Of a stretch of DNA of 64,000 nt, positions 1-8,744 are shown piece by piece. The notes beneath the pieces were generated by a model. The model saw only the letters and a list, made by a program, of their open reading frames with translations, was not told where the DNA came from and did no database searches. Location: the NCBI GenBank assembly GCA_964497615.1, contig CAZCEC010000003.1, forward strand, positions 100,806 through 164,805. Direction: 5' to 3'. The DNA is from CAZCEC01 sp964497615. Lineage in GTDB: Bacteria > Chloroflexota > Anaerolineae > Anaerolineales > UBA6663. Positions within the stretch are counted from its first letter, which is position 1; the number at the start of each line of letters is the position of its first letter. A program made the translations under genes and the position numbers.

Positions 1-1
1 C

Positions 2-112
2 GAGCCATGGACGTTCGTGCTCGATGCGGAAGGCGTGGTTGCTGCGCGCCTGGCCGGTCCGGTGTCGCCTGAAGAATTGCGCGCGGCACTGGCTGCCGTC
101 CTTGGGGGATGA
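2..112 (+). CDS. Thioredoxin-like (redoxin/TlpA-type) protein, C-terminal fragment
   Basis: Only the last 36 residues are in the window. They read as the end of a thioredoxin fold: a TFVLDAEGVV strand pair followed by a short helix with PEELRAAL, as in TlpA/ResA or peroxiredoxin-like proteins. The active-site part lies outside the window, so membership is inferred from the C-terminal pattern alone. The stop codon overlaps the next start codon (ATGA), so it is co-transcribed and probably translationally coupled with the CopC-like gene, which fits a small redox/metal-handling operon. Confidence 0.6.
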   Translation, partial: EPWTFVLDAEGVVAARLAGPVSPEELRAALAAVLGG

Positions 113-570
113 AGATCGGCCGCCTCCTCCTCATCGCAGCCCTGGCACTGGTCCTCACTCGCCCGGTTCTGGCTCACTCTGAGCTCGTCTCCGCCGAGCC
201 AGCAGCTGGTGCGACGGTCGCGGGTCCCGTCTCAGAACTTAGGCTAACGTTCTCGGGGAACCTGGGCGAGGGCAGCGACGTTGACCTCTTTGTGGGCGGC
301 TTCCAGGCCATCCCTGACGTTACTAGCACTGTGTCCGACAATGAGTTGAGAGTCCACGTGGCCGATCCGTTGGGTCCTGGCACCTACACCGTCCAGTGGG
401 TCGCCATTGGGGTGGACGGCCACCCGACTGGTGGCAGTTATCAGTTCGGCGTAAGCGCTCGCGCCGCGCTGCCGGGGTGGGTGGGGGCGTTGCTGCTGGG
501 CACTCCCATCGTTTTCGCTGTTGGCGGCTTCTTATGGTGGCGCAACCGCCGCCGGCTGGCCGAGGCGTAG
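109..570 (+). CDS. CopC-domain copper-binding-like exported protein
   Basis: 153 aa. Residues 1-22 are a signal peptide (KIGRLLLIAALALVL core, cleavage after VLA), giving a mature protein that begins with His, the usual first copper ligand of CopC/PcoC. The beta-sandwich shows the family patterns AHSELVSAEPAAGA near the start and VDGHPTGGSYQF near residues 103-114. A membrane helix follows (about 119-142, ending WWRNRRR), so the domain is tethered to the outer face of the membrane. CopC proteins bind copper for trafficking or resistance; no CopD partner is visible here. It overlaps the preceding redoxin gene by 4 bp. Confidence 0.8.
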   Translation: MKIGRLLLIAALALVLTRPVLAHSELVSAEPAAGATVAGPVSELRLTFSGNLGEGSDVDLFVGGFQAIPDVTSTVSDNELRVHVADPLGPGTYTVQWVAIGVDGHPTGGSYQFGVSARAALPGWVGALLLGTPIVFAVGGFLWWRNRRRLAEA

Positions 571-616
571 GGGGCTCTCTTGTTGGGCGCCGGCATCCCC
601 TGGCGTCACTGGCACT

Positions 617-626
617 ATGCTATAAT
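617..626 (+). promoter_or_regulatory. Extended -10 promoter for the ABC-F leader
   Basis: TATAAT at 621-626 preceded by TG one base upstream (617-620), the extended -10 configuration. No good -35 is seen. It lies 34 bp before the small leader ORF and about 170 bp before the ABC-F start, so transcription would start near 633 and produce a long leader. Confidence 0.6.
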
Positions 627-654
627 CATTCCATCGTATAGTAGGAGCCACCGC

Positions 655-675
655 GTGACAGGCCGCGCCCCCTAA
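655..675 (+). CDS. Putative leader peptide of the ABC-F gene (6 codons)
   Basis: GTG start at 655 with an AGGAG ribosome-binding site at 643-647 (7-nt spacing), encoding MTGRAP then TAA. It lies between the promoter at 617-626 and the intrinsic terminator at 747-772, where ribosome-stalling leader peptides of inducible ABC-F resistance genes are found. Such a short ORF cannot be proved from sequence; placement and ribosome-binding site are the evidence. Confidence 0.45.
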   Translation: MTGRAP

Positions 676-746
676 ATCCCCGCTTCTCTTGGGTAACGAT
701 CTCGCTGGATCAGCGCGAGGCATAGCATGATGCCTGGCACTTGAGA

Positions 747-772
747 CCGAGGGCGTTGGCCCTCGGTTTTTT
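747..772 (+). terminator. Intrinsic terminator inside the ABC-F leader (attenuator)
   Basis: Perfect 8-bp stem (747-754 with 759-766), loop GTTG, followed by six T (767-772). It precedes the ABC-F start at 795 by 22 bp and follows the only visible promoter, so it must be bypassed for expression. An upstream CGAGG (716-720) can pair with CCTCG of the 3' arm, and a separate perfect 6-bp hairpin sits at 718-735, giving possible alternative folds. Confidence 0.75.
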
Positions 773-794
773 GTTTGTCTGCGACAAGTGGCAT

Positions 795-2450
795 ATGTTG
801 AAAGCACACAATCTCAAAAAGTCCTACGGCCTCGAACGCGTTCTCGACGGGGTCTCGCTCAGCCTCAACGCCGGCGACCGCGCCGGGCTGGTGGGGCCCA
901 ACGGCAGCGGCAAGACCACCTTGCTGCGACTGCTGGCCGGCCTCGAACGGCCCGACTCCGGCAGCGTGCATCTTACCCCGGCCAGCGCCCGGCTTGGCTA
1001 CTTGCCTCAAGGGCTGGAGTTTGAGTTGACCGAGACCATCGCCGCATACCTGGACCGCGTTCAGGGCGACTTGCGTGGTCTGACGCAGCGTGTGGAAGCT
1101 CTGGCGGCCTCACTCGCGCTGGAGCCGGGGCAGGGCAGGGTACAAGAGCAATACGACCAGGCCCTTAGCGCGCTATCAGCTGCTGCTGTATTGCCGGGCC
1201 GCATCCCGGCGGTGCTGGCCGCGCTCGGTCTGGCCCAGGCGCCGCTCGAGACACCGATCGCCCATCTCAGCGGCGGCCAGAAGACGCGCCTGGCGCTGGC
1301 GGGTGTGCTGCTGGCCGACCCCGACCTGCTGCTGCTGGACGAGCCTACGAATCACCTTGACCTGGACATGCTGGCCTGGTTGGAAGACTGGCTGACGCGT
1401 TATCGCGGCGCGGTGCTGGTTGTTTCGCACGACCGCGCCTTCCTTGACCGCACCGTGAACCGCATCGTGGAAATGGATGAATCCACGCGCCGCACCCGCG
1501 AGTACGATGGCAACTATACGGCCTATGTGGAGGCCAAGCTGGCGGAACACGAACGCCGGGCGCAAGCCTACACCGACCAACAAGCCGAGATTGCGACCTT
1601 GCGCCAGGCGGCGCGCCGTCTGCGAGGGATCGCCACGTTTCGCGTGGGGGGCAAGGCCGACAGCGGCGACAAGTTCGCCAAGGGGTTCTTTGCCAACCGC
1701 GGCGCCGGCACCATCGCGCGCGCCAAGGCCATTGAGCATCGCATCGAGAAGCTCCTCACCGAGGATCGGGTCGAAAAGCCTCGGATCGGCTGGCAGATGA
1801 AGCTGGACTTTGGTGAGGTGCCGGCCAGCGGCCAGGATGTGCTGGTGCTGGAAAACCTGGCGGTGGGCTATGGCGATGTTCCGCTGCTGTCTGGTCTGAA
1901 CGGGGTGGTTCGACACGGCACGCGCCTGGCGCTGGTGGGACCGAACGGTTCGGGGAAGACGACGCTGCTCCGCACTATCGCCGGCCGCCTGCCTCCGCTG
2001 GCGGGCCGGGCCCGTTTGGGGGCTGGTGTCCGGCTGGGCTACATGGCGCAAGAGCAGGAGCTGCTCAACCCGGACCTCAACGCCCTGGCGTACATCCGGC
2101 GGCGCGCCAGCCTGTCGGAGACGGACGCGCGCTCCTTTCTGCACTACTACTTGTTTGCCGGCGACGATGTGTTCGTGCGCGTGGGTGACCTGTCCTTCGG
2201 CGAGCGAGCGCGCCTGGCCCTGGCCGGCCTGGTGGTGGAAGGCTGCAACTTTCTTATGCTGGATGAGCCCATCAATCATCTGGACCTGCCTTCGCGCGCC
2301 CGGTTTGAACAGGCGCTGGCTGGGTTCGACGGCACCATTCTGGCAGTCGTCCACGACCGCTACTTCATCGAGGGCTTTGCCACCGAGCTATGGGAGGTGG
2401 AGGGTGGGGGGCTGCGACAGCATGCGCTGGTGGCCGCGGGCGGAGTCTGA
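795..2450 (+). CDS. ABC-F family ATPase (ribosome-associated)
   Basis: 551 aa from ATG 795. Two ABC domains in one chain without membrane segments: Walker A GPNGSGKTT twice, signatures LSGGQKTRLAL and LSFGERARLAL, and Walker B LLLDEPTNHLD and MLDEPINHLD. The charged linker between them (about 230-330) is the arm/P-site tRNA interaction motif region. ABC-F proteins act on the ribosome, either as translation factors (EttA, Uup) or by displacing antibiotics. The second Walker B motif has Ile where Thr is usual. The upstream attenuator favours an inducible, possibly antibiotic-responsive role; this is inference. An in-frame TTG further upstream at 741 lies within the terminator region and is unlikely. 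Confidence 0.9.
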   Translation: MLKAHNLKKSYGLERVLDGVSLSLNAGDRAGLVGPNGSGKTTLLRLLAGLERPDSGSVHLTPASARLGYLPQGLEFELTETIAAYLDRVQGDLRGLTQRVEALAASLALEPGQGRVQEQYDQALSALSAAAVLPGRIPAVLAALGLAQAPLETPIAHLSGGQKTRLALAGVLLADPDLLLLDEPTNHLDLDMLAWLEDWLTRYRGAVLVVSHDRAFLDRTVNRIVEMDESTRRTREYDGNYTAYVEAKLAEHERRAQAYTDQQAEIATLRQAARRLRGIATFRVGGKADSGDKFAKGFFANRGAGTIARAKAIEHRIEKLLTEDRVEKPRIGWQMKLDFGEVPASGQDVLVLENLAVGYGDVPLLSGLNGVVRHGTRLALVGPNGSGKTTLLRTIAGRLPPLAGRARLGAGVRLGYMAQEQELLNPDLNALAYIRRRASLSETDARSFLHYYLFAGDDVFVRVGDLSFGERARLALAGLVVEGCNFLMLDEPINHLDLPSRARFEQALAGFDGTILAVVHDRYFIEGFATELWEVEGGGLRQHALVAAGGV

Positions 2451-2554
2451 TCCTGTCCATTCGTCCACTTGCCACCCTGGCCGCGCTCGTGATATTGTCG
2501 CACGACTGGCCGCGTCCCTGTCACATGCGCCACCGCCCTCGCCTTTAGGACTTG

Positions 2555-4417
2555 ATGCCTGACTCTTCCAAACCCTCCCGCTGGAGGCGCCTCCGGGCCT
2601 GGAGCGCTGACCGCCGCGCCAAACTCGCCGACGCCTCGCTGAACATCCGGCGCGCCTTCGGACTAGTGTGGGAGGCGCACCGACCTTCGGCGCTGGCGAT
2701 GGCGGCGGCGACACTCGTGGGCGCCCTGCTCCCGGCTACTCAGGCGTGGGTCGGCAAGCTGATCGTGGACCGGGTAGTGGCGGCCATCAACGGCAACGTC
2801 GGGGCCGAGGCAGGGCTGCAAAGCGTGCTGCCGCTGCTGCTGATTGAGTTTGTGCTGCTCGTCCTGCAGGCGGCCAATGGTCAGTTTCGCAGCCTGGCCG
2901 AGCACATCCTGCATGCCCGGATCAACCTGAGCCTCAACACCCGCATCATCCGGCAGGCGCTGGCGCTTGACTTGTCGCACTTCGAGAATGCCGAGTTCTA
3001 CGACAAGATGCAGAATGCGCGCCGCGAGGCGGACTGGCGCAGTCTTCAGATCGTCAACGGCGGCTTCTATGTCTTGCAGAATATACTGACCCTTATCTCC
3101 TTCGCCGCGCTGCTGGTGCGCTTTAGCCCCTGGCTAGCGTTGGTGCTGTTTATCGCCACCATTCCGGCGTTCATCGCCCAAAGCCAGTTCGCCGAGTTGA
3201 ACTTCCGGGTGCTTTCGTGGCGCGCCCCGGAGTTTCGCCGCCTCAGCTATCTGGAGCATCTGCTCACGGACTACGACGCCGTCAAGGAAGTCAAGCTCTT
3301 TGGCCTGGGCGAGCCGCTGCTCGGCCGCTACGCCGACCTGTTCTGGAAGTTCCTGCGCGAGGACCAGGCCATCGCCCAGCGCCGCAGCCTGGCCTCGCTG
3401 GGGTGGGGGTTGCTGGCGACCCTGTCCTACTATGGCGCGTATGCCTGGATCGTGTGGCGGGCGGTGGGCGGCGGCATCACCTTAGGCGATATGACGCTCT
3501 ACCTGGGCATCTTCCGCAGCAGCCAAAACATGTTCGAGGCCGTCTTCTACGGACTGAGCGAGTTGTACGAGAACGGCCTGTTCATGAGCAACCTGTTTGC
3601 CTTCCTGGAACTCAAGCCGCGCATGGTGGTGGCCACCACGCCGCTGCCCGTGCCGCCGGTCATCCGTACGGGCCTGGAGTTCCGGCACGTGTCCTTTCGC
3701 TACGAAGGACATGAGAATTGGGTGCTGGCTGATGTTAATCTCGCCATCCGCCCCGGCGAGAAGGTGGCGCTGGTTGGACCGAACGGCGCGGGCAAAACCA
3801 CTCTCATTAAGCTGCTCACTCGTCTGTATGACCCAACCGAGGGACAGATCCTGCTGGACGGGGTGGACTTGCGCGACTACGACCCGGCGGACCTGCGCCA
3901 ACGCATTGGCGTCATTTTTCAGGACTTCGTGCGTTACCATCTCGCCGCCAGCGAGAATGTGGGCTTTGGGCAGATCGAGGCCCTGAGCGACCGGCCACGC
4001 ATTGAACATGCTGCGCTCAAGAGCGGCGCGGACCCCGTCATCCGCGGCCTGCCAGAGGGGTATGACACCACCTTGGGCCGCTGGTTCAACAAGGGCCGCG
4101 ATCTGTCCGGGGGCGAGTGGCAGAAGATCGCGCTGGCCCGCGCCTTCATGCGCGACGCCGAGGTGATCGTCCTCGACGAGCCGACCGCCGCCCTGGACGC
4201 CGAGAACGAGATGCGGGTGTTTCAGCAGTTCCGCGAACTGACGGCGGACAAGATCGCCGTGCTCATCAGCCACCGCTTCTCCACCGTGCGCATGGCGGAC
4301 CAGATCTTCGTGGTGGATGGGGGCCGCATCACGGAGCGGGGCTCCCACGCGGACCTGCTGGCCCTCGGCGGCACCTATGCCCGGCTGTTCACCCTCCAGG
4401 CCGAGTCGTACCGCTAA
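2555..4417 (+). CDS. ABC exporter half-transporter (permease fused to ATPase)
   Basis: 620 aa. N-terminal transmembrane domain (about 30-320) with hydrophobic helices near 45-75, 90-110, 170-215 and 270-310, then a nucleotide-binding domain with Walker A LVGPNGAGKTT, signature LSGGEWQKIALARA, Walker B EVIVLDEPTAALD and an H-loop ISHRFSTV. This is a type IV ABC exporter that works as a homodimer or with a partner; the substrate cannot be told. ATG 2555 is chosen, preceded by AGGA; an in-frame TTG is one codon earlier. It lies 104 bp after the ABC-F gene in the same direction. Confidence 0.9.
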   Translation: MPDSSKPSRWRRLRAWSADRRAKLADASLNIRRAFGLVWEAHRPSALAMAAATLVGALLPATQAWVGKLIVDRVVAAINGNVGAEAGLQSVLPLLLIEFVLLVLQAANGQFRSLAEHILHARINLSLNTRIIRQALALDLSHFENAEFYDKMQNARREADWRSLQIVNGGFYVLQNILTLISFAALLVRFSPWLALVLFIATIPAFIAQSQFAELNFRVLSWRAPEFRRLSYLEHLLTDYDAVKEVKLFGLGEPLLGRYADLFWKFLREDQAIAQRRSLASLGWGLLATLSYYGAYAWIVWRAVGGGITLGDMTLYLGIFRSSQNMFEAVFYGLSELYENGLFMSNLFAFLELKPRMVVATTPLPVPPVIRTGLEFRHVSFRYEGHENWVLADVNLAIRPGEKVALVGPNGAGKTTLIKLLTRLYDPTEGQILLDGVDLRDYDPADLRQRIGVIFQDFVRYHLAASENVGFGQIEALSDRPRIEHAALKSGADPVIRGLPEGYDTTLGRWFNKGRDLSGGEWQKIALARAFMRDAEVIVLDEPTAALDAENEMRVFQQFRELTADKIAVLISHRFSTVRMADQIFVVDGGRITERGSHADLLALGGTYARLFTLQAESYR

Positions 4418-5008
4418 CGGTCAAAGTTGGTGGCGAGAAGTCTTGACCTCACTTCGGCTGTTGCCGGATAGGGACGTGCGCGACCAGCCGGGCATGTAAC
4501 TCCCAGGGGAACGGGCTGGGTCATTGCCAGCTTGGTACATTGGCAACGGGCGAATGAATTCGCTACCACGACGCCGGCACTGCCAGTAGTGCCAGCGTGC
4601 CTTGATTTCGCGTCAGGANNNNNNNNNNCCAGCCGGGCCAGGGCGGGCGGACAGTGGGGGCCGTCCGGCTCGGGCGTCGGGCAGGATGGATGTGCGCGGG
4701 CGGGCTGGCGGGTGCCGGGCCGGCCTTGGATTTCAGGCGCGCCTCTGGGGGGACCCCCCCCCTAGAATAGGTGGTATATCCGGCATATCCGGCATTATTC
4801 TACATAACGACAACAGGCGCTCCGAAAGATGGGCCGAGAGGGTGGTTGGGTAGAAGTGAGGGGCGTGTCCCGGAGGGCAGCATGGGATGATTGTAGAACA
4901 AATGATCTAGATTGTCAAGGACGAAATTGATAAAGAGCAACCGATGGGTGAGGGCACAACCGGCTGGGCGCGCAGCGCGGAATGGGGCTAGACCTTCGCG
5001 GGACCGAC
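4418..5008. other. Gene-free region with an assembly gap
   Basis: No convincing coding sequence on either strand. It contains the N gap, several short perfect hairpins (TTGCCA/TGGCAA at about 4525-4548, GGCACT/AGTGCC near 4580-4595), a G6-A-C9 homopolymer block near 4747-4762 and a tandem ATATCCGGC repeat at 4776-4793. It separates the plus-strand ABC exporter from the minus-strand ybaK group, so both transcripts end here. The homopolymer and gap suggest sequence that is hard to assemble. Confidence 0.6.
4619..4628. other. Assembly gap (10 N)
   Basis: Ten N in non-coding sequence; the same placeholder length occurs at two other sites in this window, so the true size is unknown. Confidence 0.99.
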
Positions 5009-5482
5009 TCAGGCCGTATCAACCAGCCGGGCGTTCGTCAGTCGCTGCAAGTCTGCCGGCGCCAGCCGCAAGTTCGCCCCGCGCTGGCCGGCGCTGATGT
5101 GCACGTATGGCAGGCTGAGCGCTGCCCGGTCCAGGCAGACTTCGAAGCCCTTGTTCAGCAGCGCCAGCGCTGAAATGCCACCCACTTGCAGCCCTGTCAG
5201 CGCCTCGGCCTCGCGCTGCGCTGCCATCTTGAGCTTCTTCTCGCCCAAGGAGGCCGCCAGCACTTTTAGGCTGGCGTCGCGCCCGGCTGGGGCCATCACC
5301 AGCAGCGGCTTCTTGCCCTTGATCTCGCGCAGCACCACCAGCGTCTTGTAGACGTGGTCGGCGGGCACGCCCAGCAGCGCCGCGGTCTCCTCGGCCGAGT
5401 GCTTTTCCGGCGGGAACTCGAAGACCTCATACAACACGCCACGCGCGTCCAGCAGACGCGTTACGTTGTTCTTGAATGCCAT
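5009..5482 (-). CDS. ybaK: YbaK/EbsC-type aminoacyl-tRNA deacylase
   Basis: 157 aa, the size of a single YbaK domain. Family patterns are visible: an N-terminal TRLLDARGVLYEVFEF, then HSAEETAALLGVPADHVYKTLV with the conserved Lys, LLVMAPAGRDASLK, and the C-terminal VGGISALALLNKGFEVCLD (GGIsP-like loop, Ala here for the usual Pro). YbaK hydrolyses Cys-tRNA(Pro) and similar mischarged tRNAs. The ATG at 5482 overlaps the end of the DppC-type gene by 22 bp, so it is the last gene of that operon. Confidence 0.85.
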   Translation of the reverse strand: MAFKNNVTRLLDARGVLYEVFEFPPEKHSAEETAALLGVPADHVYKTLVVLREIKGKKPLLVMAPAGRDASLKVLAASLGEKKLKMAAQREAEALTGLQVGGISALALLNKGFEVCLDRAALSLPYVHISAGQRGANLRLAPADLQRLTNARLVDTA

Positions 5483-6378
5483 GCGGCTTTCTTCTGCCTC
5501 GGGTCTAGCAGCCGGTTTAGCCCATCGCCCAAAAGGTTCCAGCCCAGCCCAAAGGCGATGATGGCGAGCGTCACCGGGAGGAACGTCCACCAGTAGCGCA
5601 GCGGGTTGCCGCCGGAGCCTATGATGTAGTTCCGGTTTTGGACGAGCAGCGCCCCCCACGTGGAACCGCCGAACCCGATACCGATGAAAGTGAAGGCCAT
5701 CGCCAGCACCACCATCCCGCCCACATCGCGGGCCGCCAGCACCACCGCTGGGCCAACAGCATTCGGCAGCAGGTGCCGCACCACGATCCGGAGGTGGCTG
5801 AGGCCCTGAGCACGCGCGGCCTCCACAAAGTCCTCCTGCTTGAGGCGGCGGACGCTGGCGTTGACGAGTCGCGCGTAGGGCATCCACGAGAATGCGATTA
5901 AGGCCAGCATGATGGGGTCCACGTGCAGGCTGAAAAGCAAGCTCTGCCATGGGGCCGGGTTGGCCAAATCGCCCTGGAGCAGCACTTCGTTGAACAGCCA
6001 GACGCTGGCAATGGCGGGGAAGGCCAGGAAGCCGTCGGTCACCCGCATCAACACGGTGTTCACTACCCCGCCCGCATAGCCCGCCACCGCGCCGACAGTC
6101 ACACCGGCCAGCGCCGTTAGGGCGGTCACTACCAGGCCAAACCGGAACGCATCGCGCGTTCCCCAGACGAGCGGCCGGAAGATGTCACGCCCCATGGGTG
6201 TGGTGCCGAGGATGTGTTCGGCGCTGGGCTCGCCGGGCAAGTCGGGCCGCGGCAGCAGGTCCTCTTCCATCGGCGGCGCAATCTGCTCCGCTCCCAGCGC
6301 CACCAGGGCCAGGGTGAACACCAACCCCAGGGCCAGCCAATTGGAGGGATACGCCAGAAACCGGCGGAGCGTTCTCAT
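5461..6378 (-). CDS. DppC/OppC-type peptide ABC transporter permease
   Basis: 305 aa. N-terminal TM (about 13-32), periplasm-facing loop with the family pattern EHILGTTPMGRDIFRPLVWGTRDAF, then five more helices, and the cytoplasmic EAA-type loop VEAARAQGLSHLRIVVRHLLPN that docks on the ATPase. DppC-type subunits pair with DppB in dipeptide/oligopeptide/nickel importers. It overlaps the dppB-like gene by ATGA (6375-6378). No substrate-binding protein or ATPase gene accompanies it in the window. Confidence 0.9.
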   Translation of the reverse strand: MRTLRRFLAYPSNWLALGLVFTLALVALGAEQIAPPMEEDLLPRPDLPGEPSAEHILGTTPMGRDIFRPLVWGTRDAFRFGLVVTALTALAGVTVGAVAGYAGGVVNTVLMRVTDGFLAFPAIASVWLFNEVLLQGDLANPAPWQSLLFSLHVDPIMLALIAFSWMPYARLVNASVRRLKQEDFVEAARAQGLSHLRIVVRHLLPNAVGPAVVLAARDVGGMVVLAMAFTFIGIGFGGSTWGALLVQNRNYIIGSGGNPLRYWWTFLPVTLAIIAFGLGWNLLGDGLNRLLDPRQKKAAWHSRTT

Positions 6379-7511
6379 GGACCGTTGCCGTCCGTGGCGC
6401 GCAGCCGCGGATCGACCAGCGTGTGCACCACATCCAGCGCCAGCATCACCGGCAGCACCAGCAGCACGCTGAACACCGCGAAGCCCATCGCGACTGCGGA
6501 GTCTGGGGTGCCCAGAACGCTCCCCACGACCAATTGCGATACGCCTGGAAAGTCAAACACCGCCTCGATGATGTAGACACTGGTCATCAAGCTGGCCGCC
6601 GAGAGTGCCACGCTCGTCAGCCCGGGGCCGATGGCATTCCGCAGCGCATGGCGCCACACGATGCGCCAGGCAGACAGGCCACGCGCCCGTGCAGCGACCA
6701 CATAGTCTTTGCCTAGCTCCTCGATCATCGAGGCTCGCGTGATCCGGCCGAGGGTGGCCCAGTGCGCGGCGCTGAGGGTGAGCACCGGCAGCGCCAGGTG
6801 ACGCAGGGCGTTGAGGGTGATGTCTACCCGGCCATTTAGCAGCCCGTCAACCGTCAATAGACCCGTGATCGGGTCAAAGGCGGTGCTCGTCACGCGGATC
6901 ACGTCGGTGCTGGTGGTGCGGCCGGGCGCGAACCACCCGAGGCCCACATAGAACAGTGACAGCATTACGATGCCCAGGATGAAGGGGGGCACGGAGGTGA
7001 GCACAAAGGCCACCGCCCGAAAGCTGTTATCCGCCGCCCGCTCGCGCCGCCAGCCCGCGATGACGCCGCTCAACAGCCCCAGCGGCACCAGGAGCAGCGC
7101 CGAATAGAGGGTCAGCTCGGCCGTGGCGGGCAGCCGCACCAGCAGCGCATCGAGCACGCCCGCGCGCAGGATCGGGCTCCAGCCCCAGTCGCCCCGGACA
7201 AGACTGCTCATCCAGTGAAGGTACTGCACCAGGTACGGCTGGTCCAGGTAGTGCTCGGCGATGATGCGCTCCAGGATGCGCTGAGCGACTTCGGGGGATT
7301 GGTAGGGCGGGGTGCGCGGCGGCAAGTACAATTCCGCCCGCGCTTCCACCGGCGCAAGCATGACGATGCCGTACAGGGCCATGGTCACGACCAACAGGGT
7401 GATGACCACGTAGCCCAGGCGGCTGAGCGTGAACTGCAGTGCCCCGAACAGGCGCAGCTTGCCCGGGGCCGCGACCGGCGCGCCAACTTGAATCGCTGGT
7501 GTCTCGACCAT
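6375..7511 (-). CDS. DppB/OppB-type peptide ABC transporter permease
   Basis: 378 aa, slightly longer than usual (about 310-340). TM near 30-50, then the family core: LDQPYLVQYLHWMSSLVRGDWGWS, LPATAELTLYSALLLVPLGLLSG, further helices and the EAA loop YVVAARARGLSAWRIVWRHALRN. The loop around 195-235 (GRTTSTDVIRV to VDGLLNGRVDI) is an extracytoplasmic insert typical of members that carry a DGLL-type segment. It begins 15 bp after the beta-helix gene and overlaps the dppC-like gene, so all are one transcript. Confidence 0.9.
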   Translation of the reverse strand: MVETPAIQVGAPVAAPGKLRLFGALQFTLSRLGYVVITLLVVTMALYGIVMLAPVEARAELYLPPRTPPYQSPEVAQRILERIIAEHYLDQPYLVQYLHWMSSLVRGDWGWSPILRAGVLDALLVRLPATAELTLYSALLLVPLGLLSGVIAGWRRERAADNSFRAVAFVLTSVPPFILGIVMLSLFYVGLGWFAPGRTTSTDVIRVTSTAFDPITGLLTVDGLLNGRVDITLNALRHLALPVLTLSAAHWATLGRITRASMIEELGKDYVVAARARGLSAWRIVWRHALRNAIGPGLTSVALSAASLMTSVYIIEAVFDFPGVSQLVVGSVLGTPDSAVAMGFAVFSVLLVLPVMLALDVVHTLVDPRLRATDGNGP

Positions 7512-7526
7512 GTGGCGCCCGCCCGT

Positions 7527-8744
7527 CTAGAGGTGGGCCGCGAAGTTGAGCACGCGCCAATAGGCCCGCTGCAAGAACCCTGGCCAGCCGGAGGAGGGCA
7601 GCATTGGCGGAAACTGCCGCGTGCCTGGTTCATCCCAGCGGTTGCCCGCGCCGGCCGTGGACCACAACAGGTCGGCGCCCACAAACCCGGCGTCGATCAC
7701 CTCCGGGTCGGGGTCGTAACCATTGTTGATGTATTCGTTGTCGTGAATCCAGTTGCTCTCCGGCAGCACCGGGATGTCCCAGTCCGGGCTCTCGCCAAAG
7801 AACTCCGGGAAGTCGGTGAGGGCCACGATCGCTACCGCAAACGACTTGTTGCCGGAAAAGGTGTTCCCGCTGATCTCGGTCCGGTCCGCCGAGATGATCA
7901 GCACCCCGCTGCCGTCGGGCACCAGGTTCACAGTCATCTCCGGGCGCGAGAAATTCGGTAAGTTGTTGTTCTCAATCCGGTTGCCCACCAGCCGCGTATC
8001 CGCCCCCTCGTTGGCCGTCTTGCCGGGCAGGATAAAGACCAGGATGCCGGCCGTGTTGTCGTGGGTGTGATTGTTCTCCACCAGGGCATCCACCGAGTTC
8101 TCGATCTCAATGCCCGACACGTTGCCGAAGGCCTCGTTGCCGCGCACCACGATGCCGCGCGACTGCCCCACATAGATGCCGGTGTCGTTCACCCCGCTCG
8201 TGACGCTGTTCTCCACCAGCACTTCGCTGGCCAGGATCGGGAAGATGCCGTATTCGCCCGTGTTCTCCGTCACCAAGTCGCGGAAGACGGGGCCCGTCAC
8301 TCCCTGCACCGTCACCCCGTTCGAAGTGTAGTTCCGAATATGAAACCCGCTGATCGTGAACCAGTCGCTGATGGCCAGCACGCCATTGGGGTGCTGATTC
8401 TCCCCATCGAGGATCGCGCGCTGCCCACCCTCGACAACGCCTTCCAGGATCAGACTGTCGGTATCCACCAAGACCGTCTCGTGGTAAAGGCCGGGCATCA
8501 CCCGCACTGTGTCGCCGGGCGCGGCCGCGTTCACCGCGGCCTGGATTGACTCGCCCGGCTGGACCACGACGACATCGCCAGACCCCCGCGCGTCGGGAGC
8601 GCTCGGCGCGCTGGGAGCGCCGGCCTTGCCGCCTGCGCCCACGGTCGGCACATCCGCCGGGACGGGCCAGAAGCCCAGCGCCAAGATCACGCCTAAGAGC
8701 AGCACCGCGATGCCGCCCACAATGCCGAGGATCCATTTCCGCAT
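7527..8744 (-). CDS. Membrane-anchored right-handed parallel beta-helix protein (NosD-like)
   Basis: 405 aa from ATG 8744 (GGAGG ribosome-binding site upstream). Residues 1-25 are an uncleaved-looking TM anchor, then a Ala/Pro/Ser linker, then VVVQPGESIQAAVNAAAPGDTVRVMPGLYHE, the entry strand of NosD/pectate-lyase-like beta-helices. Repeating N/G-rich rungs follow (VRGNEAFGNVSGIEIENS, LVENNHTHDNTAGI, ISGNTFSGNKSF). Such folds bind or cleave polysaccharide or are surface modules; no catalytic set is recognised. It heads the operon with the two permeases and ybaK. Confidence 0.85.
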   Translation of the reverse strand: MRKWILGIVGGIAVLLLGVILALGFWPVPADVPTVGAGGKAGAPSAPSAPDARGSGDVVVVQPGESIQAAVNAAAPGDTVRVMPGLYHETVLVDTDSLILEGVVEGGQRAILDGENQHPNGVLAISDWFTISGFHIRNYTSNGVTVQGVTGPVFRDLVTENTGEYGIFPILASEVLVENSVTSGVNDTGIYVGQSRGIVVRGNEAFGNVSGIEIENSVDALVENNHTHDNTAGILVFILPGKTANEGADTRLVGNRIENNNLPNFSRPEMTVNLVPDGSGVLIISADRTEISGNTFSGNKSFAVAIVALTDFPEFFGESPDWDIPVLPESNWIHDNEYINNGYDPDPEVIDAGFVGADLLWSTAGAGNRWDEPGTRQFPPMLPSSGWPGFLQRAYWRVLNFAAHL

